Part shown: positions 35,095 through 46,839 of the stretch, piece by piece
Layout: every line of letters starts with the position of its first letter
Numbering within the stretch: position 1 is the first letter of the stretch
NCBI GenBank assembly: GCA_021397845.1
Contig: CM038047.1
Span: 36,763,710-36,827,709 of the forward strand
Direction of reading: 5' to 3'
Length of the DNA: 64,000 bases
DNA from: Areca catechu
Taxonomy: Eukaryota > Streptophyta > Magnoliopsida > Arecales > Arecaceae
Position numbers and translations under genes: made by a program
The notes under the pieces: generated by a model
Databases searched by the model: none
Told to the model about the DNA's origin: nothing
Seen by the model: the letters and a program-made list of their open reading frames with translations, nothing else

Positions 35095-36702
35095 TGTAGA
35101 TTATCATATTTGGAGAGTAATCACTAAAGGGCCTCATCAGCCCACTCACTTGATTAATGGCATTATCACCCCAAAATCTGAAGAAGAATGGGATGACAAT
35201 GACATCAAACAAGCTGAGTTAAATGCTAAGGCGATGAATTTATTATTCTGTGCACTTGATCCTAGTGAATTCAACAGAATATCAAATTGTATTTCCGCCA
35301 AAGAAATTTGGGATACACTTGAGGTTACCCATGAGGGTACACATCAAGTGAAGACCACTAAGGTGAACATGCTCATTCATACGTATGAGATGTTCAGGAT
35401 GGAACCAACTGAAAGCATAAGTGAAATGTATACTAGATTTACTAATATAGTAAATGGAATGAGGAGTTTGGGAAAAATTATATCTAATGGTGAACTGGTT
35501 AACAAACTTCTCAGGTCTCTTCCGGCTTCATGGGATGCGAAAGTTACAGCCATAGAAAAAGCCAAGGATGTCAACACTCTACCTCTCAAGCAGCTTCTTG
35601 GATCACTGATGACCTACGAGCTTTCACTAAAGCAGAAAATAGTGGACAATGACAAGAAAAAGAAAGCCATAGCCTTCAAGTCCACTACAAAAGAAGAGTC
35701 AAGTGATGAATCTGAAGAAGAAGCTGATGATGATGAGACAGCCCTAATTACAAGAAAATTTAAAAGATTCATGAGAAAAAGAAGGGCTTCTACAAGAAAA
35801 GGCCACAAAAAGGTGATCACAACAAGGAGAAGGAGAAAGAGAAAGAAAGGGATCCACCCATCTGCTTCGAGTGCAAGAAGCCTGGACATTACAAAACGGA
35901 TTGCCCTTTGCTTAAAAAGAGTAGAAGGATGTTGAGAAAGAAGGCCATGATGGCTACCTGGAGTGAGAGTGAGGACTCCAGCAGTGAAGAAGAGCAGCAG
36001 GTAGTCGCCAACCTATGTTTCATGGCCAATGAAGATAATGAGGTAAATTCTGAACCTGAAACTGAATTTACTTTCAATGAATTGCATGATGCTTTTGATG
36101 ACTTAGTAATAGAATATGAAAAATTAAAATTAAAAAATAAGAAATTAAGAAAGCAAAATTTTGAACTTACCAAAAATTTAGAAAAGTTTTCAAGTGAAAT
36201 TGAAAATTTAACTCAAGAAAACAAGAAATTAAAAGAACATGTAAAGACTTTGACAAATGATAAAGATAATCTTTTTAAAGAAAATAATTCTTTAAAAAAT
36301 AATAGAAGTCTTAAAACTAATGAGAACATTGAAAAACAAAATAAAGAACTATTGCTTCAAAATAAGAATTACAAGGAAGAGTTAGAAAAAGTAAAACCCT
36401 TTGTAGAAAAGTTTACCTTTAGTTCAGAAAAACTAAATATGCTTTTAAATAGCCAACATGCAGTGTTTAATAAAGCTGGACTTGGATTTAAACCACACAA
36501 TCAGCAAAAACTTTACAAAAACTTTTTCATACCTGCATCTTCTAATATTACCTGCTATGCATGTGGTAAAGTAGGTCATAAATCATATGTTTGTAATAGA
36601 AGAAAATTAAATACCTTTAAAAAGATTTGGGTTCCAAAAGGAACCAATTTGACTAACCCTAAAGGACCCAAGATGACTTGGGTACCTAAAGTTTCAACTT
36701 GA
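35095..36702 (+). pseudogene. Sirevirus S gag, 5' truncated and frameshifted
   Basis: Copia gag of the UBN2 type. The first visible codons are in the DYHIWRVITKGPHQP region, so the N-terminus is missing. The core runs to about 35640 (LLRSLPASWDAKVTAIEKAK). One base is lost or gained in an A-rich run near 35775-35782. After it the frame holds a knuckle CFECKKPGHYKTDC near 35857-35900, an acidic segment, a Lys/Glu-rich coiled coil (36060-36420) and a second knuckle CYACGKVGHKSYVC near 36552-36593. It ends at TGA 36700-36702. Sirevirus gag is known to be long; this fits. Confidence 0.85.
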
Positions 36703-39700
36703 TCATTTTTTTTGCAGGTGTGCCTTGCAACCAAAAATAAAAGAAGAATGTGGTATCTGGATAGTGGTTGCTCAAGGCACATGACTGGGGATGTGAAGCA
36801 ATTCTCATCACTAGCTGCAATTGATGGTGGAAACGTCACTTTTGGTGATAATGGAAAAGGCAAAATCGTCGGAATTGGTAAAATCCATATCACCCCTAAT
36901 GCTTATGTAGATAATGTATTATCTGTTGATGGCTAGAAGCATAATCTTTTTAGCATTAGTCAGTTTTGTGATAAAGGTTTTAAAGTAATTTTTGAATCAT
37001 CTTTGTGCATGGTATCTAGTCTAGATGTCGATGGGATCAAGTTCACTGGTCTTAGACATGGAAACATTTACATGGTTGATCTTGATGATCTAGCCATGGA
37101 AAGTAGTCAATGCCTAGTGGCTAAGGAAGCCAAGGCAAGTGAAACTAGTTGGCTTTGGCACCGTAGGCTAGGGCATGCTAGTATGCAGTTGATTTCAAAA
37201 TTAAGCAAAAAGAATCTTGTAAAAGAATTGCCAAAACTCACTTTTGAAAAAGATAAAATTTGTGCTGCATGTCAATTTGGAAAACAAACTAAGTCTACTT
37301 TCAAACCTAAAGGAGTAGTATCTACTACTAGACCCCTTGAATTATTGCATATGGACCTCTTTGGACCAACCAGAACCACTAATTTGGGAGGTAAAAAATA
37401 TGGGCTAGTAATTGTAGATGATTACTCACGATTTACTTGGGTAATGTTTTTAGCTCATAAGGATAAAACATTTTCAGCTTTTGTTAAATTTCATAAAAGG
37501 GTTTCAAATGAAAAAGATCTCACTATTGTTTCTTTGCGTAGTGATCATGGAACTGAATTTGAAAATCATGATTTTGAAACTTTTTGTAATGAAAATGGTA
37601 TTAGTCATAATTTCTCTGCACCTAGGACACCTCAACAAAATGGGGTGGTAGAAAGAAAGAATAGGACACTTGAAGAAATGGCACGCACAATGCTTTGCGA
37701 AAATGATTTACCTAGATATTTTTGGGCAGAAGCCATTAATACTTCCTGTTATATTTTAAATTGTGTTTTAATTCGACCTATTTTGAAGAAAACACTATAT
37801 GAGCTTTGGAAAAATCGAAAACCTAATCTCAAGTATTTTCGTGTGTTTGGTTGCCGCTGTTTCATATTAAACAATGGCAAAGACAATATCAGTAAATTTG
37901 ATGCCAAGTCAGATGAGGGTATCTTCTTAGGATACTCTACTTCTAGCAAGGCATACAGGGTCTTCAATAGAAGAACACTTCTGGTTGAAGAATCAATTCA
38001 TGTAGTGTTTGATGAATCTAACGAAAAATCTTCTAGAAAAGAAGATTCTATTGATGTTGAAACAGGTACAAAGAAACTTGAACAATTGACAATCAATGAA
38101 GATGAGCCCAAAGGAGATGATGATCAAGAAAGCCAAGATCAAATTCAAGAAATCAATGCAACTTCACCAAAACCATTACCTAAAGAATGGAGGTATGCAC
38201 ATGGACACCCTAAAGAGCTAATAATAGGTGATCCATCAAAGGGGGTAAGTACACGCTCTTCTATTAGAAACGTTTGTGATTATTTAGCTTTTGTATCTCA
38301 GATAGAGCCTAAGTCAATAGAAGAAGCTGAAAAAGATTGTAATTGGATTAATGCTATACAAGATGAACTAAATCAATTTAAAAGAAATAATGTTTGGACT
38401 TTAACTGAAAGACCCCTTAATGTTTCTGTAATTGGCACAAAATGGGTTTTTAGAAATAAACTTGATGAACATGGTATTGTAATTAGGAACAAAGCTAGAC
38501 TTGTTGCTAAAGGCTACAACCAGGAAGAAGGAATCGACTTCGATGAAACCTTTGCTCCTGTTGCTAGGCTAGAAGCAATTAGACTTTTACTTGCTTTTGC
38601 TTGTTTTATGGATTTCAAATTATTTCAAATGGATGTAAAGAGTGCCTTTTTAAATGGATTTATTGAAGAGGAAGTTTATGTTGAACAACCTCCTGGTTTT
38701 GAAAATCATGAATTTCCTAATCATGTCTTTAAATTGCATAAAGCATTGTATGGTTTAAAGCAAGCTCCTAGAGCTTGGTATGATAGATTAAGTTCATTTT
38801 TGATGAAAAATGATTTTTCTAGAGGTAATGTAGATAATACATTGTTTTTGAAAAAGAAAAATGATGATCTCTTAGTAGTACAAATATATGTAGATGATAT
38901 TATTTTTGGTGCTACTAACGAATGTCTTTGTCAAGAATTTGCGAAGTTAATGCAGAGTGAGTTCGAGATGAGCATGATGGGAGAACTCAACTTCTTCCTC
39001 GGACTCCAAATTAAGCAAACCAAAGAGGGGATCTCCATCAACCAAGCCAAGTACACAAAGAAAATTTTGAAAAAGTTTGGGATGGAGACCACAAAACCAA
39101 TAGGTACCCCTATGAGCTCTTCATGTAAATTAGACAAAGATGAATGTGGTAAATCAGTAGACCAAAAATTATATAGAGGCATGATTGGTTCATTGCTATA
39201 TTTAACTGCCAGTAGACCAGATATAATGTTTAGTGTTTGTATGTGTGCACGTTTTCAGTCTGCTCCTAAAGAATCACATCTCTTAGCTGTAAAACGTATA
39301 CTTAGATACTTATCTGGGTCTATCGAAATTGGTCTTTGGTACTCTAGGGAGTCATCATATGAATTAATTGCATATTCTGATGCTGATTTTGCTGGGTGTA
39401 AACTTGATCGAAAAAGTACTAGTGGAACTTGTCAATTCCTAGGAATTAATTGGATTTCATGGAGCAGTAAGAAACAGAATTCGGTTGCTTTATCTACGGC
39501 AGAAGCCGAATATATAGCAGCTGGAAGCTGTTGTGCTCAGATTTTATGGATCAAACAACAACTCGAGGACTTTGGCATCAAACTAACTAAGACACCCATA
39601 AGATGTGATAATACTAGTGCAATCAATTTAACAAAAAATCCTGTTCAACATTCAAGAAGCAAACATATTGAAATAAGACATCACTTCATAAGAGATCATG

Positions 39701-39792
39701 TTCAAAACTCTAATGTGTTGATAGAATTTATACGTACTGATTATCAATTGGCTGATATATTCACAAAACCATTGAATGAAGATAGATTTTGA
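36703..39792 (+). pseudogene. Sirevirus S pol: protease, integrase, RT, RNase H
   Basis: Ty1/copia Pol in one frame except one stop (TAG 36934-36936). Protease motif WYLDSGCSRHMTG near 36751. GAG-pre-integrase and zinc site WHRRLGHAS .. CAACQFGKQ (37159-37290). Integrase core D in MDLFGP, D in RSDHGTEF and E in [10 protein letters not shown] (37350-37670). [15 protein letters not shown] (near 38436), [10 protein letters not shown] (near 38630), YVDDIIFG (near 38888). RNase [18 protein letters not shown] (near 39377), [23 protein letters not shown] (near 39658). It ends at TGA 39790-39792. All catalytic acidic residues looked for are present. Confidence 0.92.
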
Positions 39793-40488
39793 ATGATTAG
39801 AAGAGAACTGGGAGTCATTGATCCTTTTGTTTGAAACTCTTCAATTTTCATCAAAATTCCTCAAAAATGATTTATAAATTCTTAAATATGTTTAAAGGTT
39901 ATTTTTCTAAATTTTATCAATTTTTTTTTAAAATTTTACAGAATTTTATTTTGGGTGATTTATTGTTGGAGGTCGACACTTGAGGTCGACACTTAAGTTT
40001 TGGAGGTCGACACTTGAGGTCGACCCCTGAAAATTCTCAGAGGTCGACACTTGAACGAAAACCTGCTTTTTTAAAACCCGTCCGCAAGCCTTTTTTCCCA
40101 TTTTTTTCTTTACCTCTCCTTCGTGTGGTCCCCCTACAACTTCCCTAAACCTCCAAATAGTGGATTTCCATCCCTCTCCTCGATCTTTTTGGGAAATCCT
40201 CACCTCCTCTCTTGCTTTTCTTGGAATCAACCTTCTATTTGACCGTTATCTTGATTTTGGACAACCAAAAGCCCTCGAATCTTTCTACCCTCAAATCTCG
40301 GCTGTTTTTCAATTGAAAACACGTATTTCTTTCGTCCGTTTCTCACCTTTTCCTCATTTACTCTCGATTTTCTCCAATCTCACAAACCCTATTTCACTAT
40401 TTCACATTCTCCTCTTTTTCCCAATCAGTGAACCTCTCTTAGCCTTACCTCTTTGCATTTCTCCCTAAGTTACCCCTCATCCTTACAC
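39793..40488 (+). other. Pol-env spacer of Sirevirus S with GTCGAC motifs
   Basis: AT-rich, then a cluster of five GGTCGAC motifs at 39970-40055 (AGGTCGACACTTG several times), then C/T-rich leader-like sequence before the ATG at 40489. No gene seen. Confidence 0.7.
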
Positions 40489-42267
40489 ATGGGTCCGAGA
40501 AAACACCAGGCAGTAAGGAAAAGGAGATTGGAATAGGGGCAAGGTAGTACTGAACGGCGAAGGAAAGTCAGACATGAGCGTGAGCCGACCCCAGAGCCAC
40601 CTGCACCAGTGCCAGCCAGCCTAGTCCGGAAGAGCATTGCTAGTGGGAGGCGCGTAGATATTCCATTCTGGGATCAGCATCACTTCTTCATTGGAGATGT
40701 ACTGAGAGATGCAGGTCTGGTTCATTTTTGTACCATGTCCGAGAGACTCTATCCAGACCTCATCAGAGAGTTTTATGGATCCATGGCCACTGATGGCATT
40801 GGATGGTCCGCTACAGTTCGAGGGATTGAGATTCCAGTGACACCTGAGGTCATCAGTCGTATCTGGAGGATTCCACTTCATGGCACTGCTGCCACTACGA
40901 TCAGCGACAGAGAGCACGCCTTCAGGTGTATCCTAGAGCGTGAGGATGTTAGCGGCATTTCCACAGTGTCCGCTAATCAGCTTTCACTAGAGATGAGAGT
41001 GCTGCATCACATCATCGCCCGTATCTTGATTCCGAAGAGCGGGAGATTTGATTTTATCACTGAGCGTGAGCTGGTGTTGATGGTGTCCCTGAGCCAGCGG
41101 ACTCCCATCAACCTTCCCAGGATCATGCTTCAGTAGATGGGTGAGGCAGCTTCTCACAGGAGACTTGTGCAGCCGTATGGGATGGGACTGACTCAGATAT
41201 TCAGAGAGCATGGTGTCTCATTCGACGGCATACCCTTCAGTCAGCTACAGCACACAGATACTTATGGAGAGAAATCCCTACATAGAATGGGATTTCGACT
41301 GATTGGCGACCGATGGGTACGACGAGAGTCTGGCCAGGAGCCAGATGAGGAGGATGAGATCCGAGCTGCTGAGGCAGGGCCTTCGGGGCCTATTGATCAT
41401 GGTACACCTCCTCGCCCAGCACCGGAGACAGAGACTGCGGAGGCTGAGCCATTCTCGCCACCACCTTCATCAGCTCCAGCACCTACTATTACTGCTACAC
41501 CACGGAGGACTTCAGTGAGGATATCGGACTTCGAGCAGCGAGTGACTGATCAGATTTCAGAGGTCCGGACAGAGATCACTGGTGTACGGCAGGAGCTTCA
41601 TGATCTGCGGATACACATAGACACACGCATTAGTGCTCTCTCAGCTAGTATGGATACAGGATTCAGACAGATCCTCAGCTTACTGAGATTAGCACTGCCA
41701 TCAGGGACTGCAGATCCGACAGTATCTCCTCCACATGATGATGATGATGATGATGGTGATGATGATGCTGATGACTCTAGTGGATACAGTGACAGTGATG
41801 GAGATCAGCCTGGAGCAGGTAGATCTGATGTTCCACCTGCAGAGCCGATTCCAGAGATTCCCCCTTCAGCTGATCCTCCTTCCACTGATTTTCCGAGTTC
41901 AGATCCTCCAGCCACAGCTGTGCCAGTTGATATTGAGCCTACAGAGTCACTATTTGAGACTATCACTGGGATTCCGGATGACATAGATGAGCATACAGAG
42001 ACAGACATCGATGATCCCACAGCTTATGAGCTAGTCAGCAGGCAGACTCCAGCTCAGTCTACTCAGCATGCTGATCCGTCCACTCCTTCAGCTACTGCCT
42101 CTGTCTCGACTTCTGTGGAGCCCTTACCTAGGACTTATAGATCTCGTAGGACTACCCCTAGGTCTGGTCCCTCTCTGAGGACTCGGAGTTCCTCTCATAG
42201 GACTCCAAAATCCTCATCTAGGATCATGGCTCCTGTATCTTTTGACATACCTTCTGATGAGGAGTAG
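40489..42267 (+). pseudogene. Sirevirus S env-like (third) gene, two amber stops
   Basis: About 592 codons from the ATG at 40489 to TAG 42265-42267, with in-frame TAG at 40534-40536 and 41134-41136. The N-terminal 250 residues resemble the 'putative plant transposon protein' type domain seen in retroelement extra genes (IGWSATVRGIEIPVTPEVI). Then come a Pro/Ser/Glu-rich linker, a helical stretch (41520-41690), an Asp tract (41736-41780), and a Ser/Thr/Pro-rich tail with basic RTYRSRRTTPRS-like parts. I see no signal peptide or clear membrane segment, so an envelope role is by position only. Function unknown. Confidence 0.78.
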
Positions 42268-42839
42268 CCTCATAGATTTACTTGTTGTATTTAGTTTGCT
42301 TTGTATGGTTTGTTGTATCAGTATTTTATGCCTACCTTGTAAGCAATTTTGTAACTGAATACATTTGCTTTTATCTATATTGTGCCATTTTATCTGATAC
42401 CAGCTCTTAGCATTTATCCTCTTAAACCCTCAAGTTAGAATATTTTGTTGTATGCACAAATTGAGGGGGAGCATATATTTTATACTTTATTGTAATTCAA
42501 CATAAGTTTCATTAATATATCTTTCACTACAAAAATGACTTTTTGATTCTTGACAAAAAGGGGGAGTAGAAAAGTATATATGTATTTATGAGACTCCATC
42601 TTATGAGTAGTAAAGTTTATATGATTCTTATCTTTTTGACTTATGAGAATGTTTTCACAAAAAGAAAGAAATAAATGAAAAGTAAAATCTTTTTGACTCT
42701 TGAGAATATTTTCACAAAATTTTTATGATACACTCTTGCATGAAAGGATACTTTGAAAATTTTTATTATTGCTATATTTTGCTCTTGGACTTAATTGCAT
42801 ATACACTCAAGGTTTTGTCATCATCAAAAAGGGGAAGAT
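42268..42839 (+). other. 3' region of Sirevirus S with at least three polypurine tracts
   Basis: Purine tracts TTGAGGGGGAGCAT (about 42461), AAAAAGGGGGAGTAGAAAAG (about 42555) and AAAAAGGGGAAGAT (42826-42839). The last abuts the LTR start TGTTGG. Multiple tracts before the 3' LTR are a known Sirevirus trait. Confidence 0.8.
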
Positions 42840-44321
42840 TGTTGGCTTTGACTCCTTAGTTTTGATGATTAACAAAAGGTTGAGTATATGTTTGGACTAA
42901 TGTTTCATCTCTAGATAAAAGTTTCAGGACTTAGGTTATTCAAAAAGAGTATCAAAAGTACATTGATGAAACTAAGTTTACCTGATTTGGAAAAGAGCTC
43001 TTCTACCTTGGACAAGATCAAAATACTCAAATTGGACCTTCTTGTTAAGAAATTATTGACAAAAGAAACAAAGGCTTAGAGAAACTCAAGCATGGCACGC
43101 ACATCTCAAAGAGTTTCAGAATAATTCAGATCAGAGGTCGACCACCAGAGGTCGACACCTTGTCAAAGGTCGACCACCAGAGGTCGACTCATGAAGAGAA
43201 GAAAAGTTCAGCATGGCCGGCACGGCAAAATCTCAGTGGCACGCTCCAGAGGTCGACCACCAGAGGTCAACACCTGTCCAGAAGTCGACACCAGAGGTCG
43301 ACTCATAGCCTGAGAATTCAAAATGGGCAGAACTATGGTACTCTGAACTTTTGCCTAAAATATACTGGAGGTCGACTCATGAGGTCGACACTTGATCCAG
43401 AGGTCGACTCATGAGGTCGACTCATGGCATAACGGCTAGTTTTTCTGAACTTCTGATTTGATTTCTAACGGCCATAAATGGCCATATTTTTGAATCTAAC
43501 GGTCTTGTGGAGTTGTTTCAGCATGAATGAGGTATTTAACCTCCACCAAACTTCAAAAAAGACAAGGAGACAAAGTGAAAAAGTATAGGTTCAAAGTACA
43601 AAGCCTTCAATCACTTTCAAAGCCAAAAAGTGTGAGAAAACCAAGAGATTCCCTACCCAAAAGCTTTCCATTTTTGAGGAATCCAATATTCAAGTGTTTG
43701 GCATTTAGTGAGGTCCAAGATTCCAAGACAAAAGGCTTGAAGAGTCTCCATCAAGAGCTTCAACGAATTTATTTCTTGCTCAAAAGGAGTTTGTTTAGTT
43801 TTTATTACTTGTATTCATACTCTTTTATCTTTAGCTAGTTTCAAGGGAATTTGAAACTAGAGTGAGGTTTGTTGGTGAACCAATTGATAAAACCAACTAG
43901 GGTTGCTTGTAAGCCCGAAGCCAAAACAAGTGAGTGAGGTTTGTTGGTGAGCCAATTGATAAAACCAACTAGGGTTGCTTGTTAGCCCGAAGCCAAAACA
44001 AGTGTGTAAGGTTTTGACTTGTGAGCCTGGTAAAACAAGTCGGCTGTAATCTAAAGATTATAGTGGAAATTCCCAAGTGGAGCTTGGGGAGTGGATGTAG
44101 GTGCTAGGTGCACCGAACCACTATATTTCTTGTGTGTTTGCATTGGCTTGCTCTTTAACTTCTTTAGCTCGTTAATTGTCATTTTATTTCGTTGCTTCCG
44201 TTGCACAATTATTAAAGCACTATCACTCTTCACCTTAGAACTTGATAGCACATATATTGCCTTAAATTTCTTAAATATCCAATTCACCCCCCCTCTTGGG
44301 GACCATATCTGGGCAACAACA
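42840..44321 (+). repeat. 3' LTR of Sirevirus S
   Basis: 1,482 bp, TGTTGGCTTTGACTCC to GGGCAACAACA, directly after a purine tract. GTCGAC motifs lie at 43134-43430. Two further short repeats (ACTAGGGTTGCTTGT with GCCCGAAGCCAAAACAAGTG) lie at about 43890-44005. Nearly identical to 23524-24992. Confidence 0.92.
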
Positions 44322-44687
44322 TGCTGTGCATCATTACTGGCTGCTACTTGAGATGGATGAAAAATGGATGCGAAAAGTAATGCGTCGGCTGGCGAACCAA
44401 AAAGAGTACACTTAACCTGCATCTTTCACGTGCATTGCGTTTGGATGTGGCCAGCAGCAAGTGGAAGGGAGAAGAGAGATGTTATAAGAAGGAAATGTAT
44501 GACAAGACAAAAGTACAGAGAAATGCTAACGTTCTAAGAAAAAATACAAGTTTGACATATATTTTTATGGATGACTCAATTAAATTTAGAAATTTTCTAG
44601 AATCTGTGATAGTTGATATGAATGAGAGATCAGGATCTCCCTTTTTATTCTCGTTCTACTAGCCGGCATCTTAGTGATGTTAGGTTG
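44322..44687. other. 366-bp unassigned segment between S and element C
   Basis: Non-coding by inspection. It is the left flank of element C; its last bases GGTTG pair with AGTTG at 60403-60407 as the probable target duplication. Confidence 0.6.
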
Positions 44688-45419
44688 TGTTGTGTCTAAA
44701 CAAAATCACAGCAAGCTTGGAAGAACAATGAACCAAATTGAACTGATTCGATCTAGCTCCTAATCATCTTATTGGAGAATTTGAGGATTGAAGTAGCTTG
44801 GAAGCTTGCTAATGGCATCCGGACAGGAACAGATGAATTCTGAAGGAAGGCTAAGTGGAAGGTGATTGAAAGATATGAATTGCAGCTCTCCTTCATCATC
44901 ACAACCGGGGGTATTTATAGGCTAGGAAATTAATCGCTTACAGTTGGCATCCATCTGTAAAACGGTTAATCCAGGGTATGAGCACGTGCAACCAAAGTTG
45001 GTCGTCTCCACCATAGTTGATCGTCTCCACCAGAGTTGATCTTCTCCATCATAGTTGATCGTCTCCACCAGAGTTGATCATCTCCACCATAGTTGATCGT
45101 CTCTACCAGGGTTGATCGTCTCCATCAGAGTTGATCGTCTCCTGTGCTACATGATCATTAACAAATTTTATTCTCAAATAAATCCGTCAATTACCTGGAA
45201 ATGAGTCAGTCTTGTGTTTGTCGGTCATTGATCGACTTTACATCCTTTGGATATTGATCAGTTAAGGATCGATCATATCTGTGCCTTTCAGGCATTGATC
45301 GATTTCATACCTTTCGGAAGAGGTATTGATCGTAGTCATGCCTTTCAGGCATTGATCAATTTCAATTTCAGGTTTTCAACGGGTCAACATAAATAAATTA
45401 ATTTTATCATATCCCAACA
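44688..45419 (-). repeat. 3' LTR of element C
   Basis: 732 bp; minus strand TGTTGGGATATG to ..ACACAACA. The 19-bp AGTTGATCGTCTCCACCA units lie at about 44996-45142. Two bases (CT) separate it from the CACTA insertion. Confidence 0.88.
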
Positions 45420-46297
45420 CTCACTACAAGAAAGATGACTTTTAGTAGCGGCCAAGGCCGTCACTAAAAGTTTCAAAAGCCGCCACTAAATAGGTTTAGT
45501 GGCGGTCAGCAGTGGCCGCCACATTGGTCACTAAACGTCGCGTCACTAAAACCATTTGTGACAAAAAATGTGGCTGCCATTAATAATGATGTTTAGTGAT
45601 AGTTGAATTATGGTCACTAAAAAATCAAAGTTTAGCAGCAACCTTGAATGACCATCATAAAAGAGCTTTTTAGTGACGATCGTGATGTGGTCACAGAAAA
45701 ATATCTTTTGTGACTTGTGTAAGTGGCGGCCACTAACCGTTGCATTTTTCGTGACGACCAAGTAATGGTCACTAAAGAATAATATTTTAATGGCAACCAT
45801 ATATTGGTCACTAAAATATTAAATATTTTGCAACGGTAACTAGTGGCCCACACTAACAAAATATTTAGTGGCAGCCTGCAGTTGTCACTAAAAGAGCTAC
45901 ATATTATGACCATTAGTAATGGCCGCCAGTAATATATCTTTAGCGGCGATTAAATGTGGTCACTAAACATTATATATTTTATGATAAAGTGGCTGCTACT
46001 AAAAATATCTTTAGACAATAGACATTGTACAATTATATAATAATACACCTGGAATAATAAAAACTTATTTCGACATTCAAAGCCTTCAAATTTGTTTCAA
46101 GCAAAGAGGATAAAGATTTTATTCTCACTTCAACAATATATTTCAATGTCATAAAAATAAAAAACTCGAAACATCCACAAAATAACCATAGAAAAAAAAT
46201 CTATACATCATATAATGATTGTTAAAATTTATACAATACTTGCTAAAACTTCAAATTTAAAATAAGTTATACAGCACATAACATCCAAATGTACTTG

Positions 46298-46665
46298 CTA
46301 TCACAATCCAAAAAGCACGGGACCTCCCCTCCCCCTGGCACCGCTACGCCCGTCGCTCTTCCGCGCGGCGTCTTCATCGCGCCCCCCCCCCTCCCCAGCA
46401 CCCCTCCGCGCGGCGTCTTCACCATCCCTCCCGCGGATCGTGACGGCCCTCACCGTCCCCTCCCGAATCTTCTTCTTGCTTCCTCGCCGGCGCCCTCCCT
46501 CAGTCCCACACCGAGCTATCACAATCCAAAAAAAATAATAATAAAATCCAGATCGCCGACGATGACTCACCTGGATGATGCTGCTACCACTCGCCGCCAC
46601 TTCTTCACCACTTCTTCACCGTCGCTCGCCGCTGCCGAAGAGAGAAACATGAAGAACCCAGAAAG
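46298..46665. other. GC-rich segment in the CACTA-like element, possibly captured gene sequence
   Basis: C-rich block in an otherwise AT-rich element, with CTATCACAATCCAAAAA at 46298 and 46516 and a GACTCACCTGGATGA stretch near 46562. The same phrases recur inside the hAT-like element at 47678 and near 47708. The base composition is like a host coding or 5' leader sequence. The open frame 46289-46786 is not convincing. Confidence 0.45.
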
Positions 46666-46839
46666 CACGAGATATGAGCTGGAGCGCGTGGGAAGAAAAA
46701 GGCCAAGCGCCCGCGGGAGAAAGAAAATTATTTTTTTTAAAACCAAAATTAGTCCGCGGCCAAATTCATTTTTTATTTTTTTTTAATTTTTTGTTTTTCC
46801 TTTTTTTTGTTTTATATTTTTTAGTGACTCTATCTTCAG

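Larger units (their letters stand above)
35095..44321 (+). mobile_element. Sirevirus-type Ty1/copia element S, 5' end missing
   Basis: Plus-strand element: gag (35095-36702), pol (36703-39792), GTCGAC motifs, env-like gene (40489-42267), a 3' region with several purine tracts, and 3' LTR (42840-44321). The copia order (integrase before RT), the large gag with two CCHC knuckles, the extra gene and the repeated purine tracts fit the Sirevirus genus. The 5' LTR, primer-binding site and first gag codons are absent where A2 abuts at 35094/35095. Right flank: TGCTG. Confidence 0.9.

Noticed and set aside
46289..46786. 165-codon Pro-rich open frame as a host gene
   Set aside because: Sits in a non-autonomous CACTA-like element, with no conserved domain; C-rich composition alone keeps it open.
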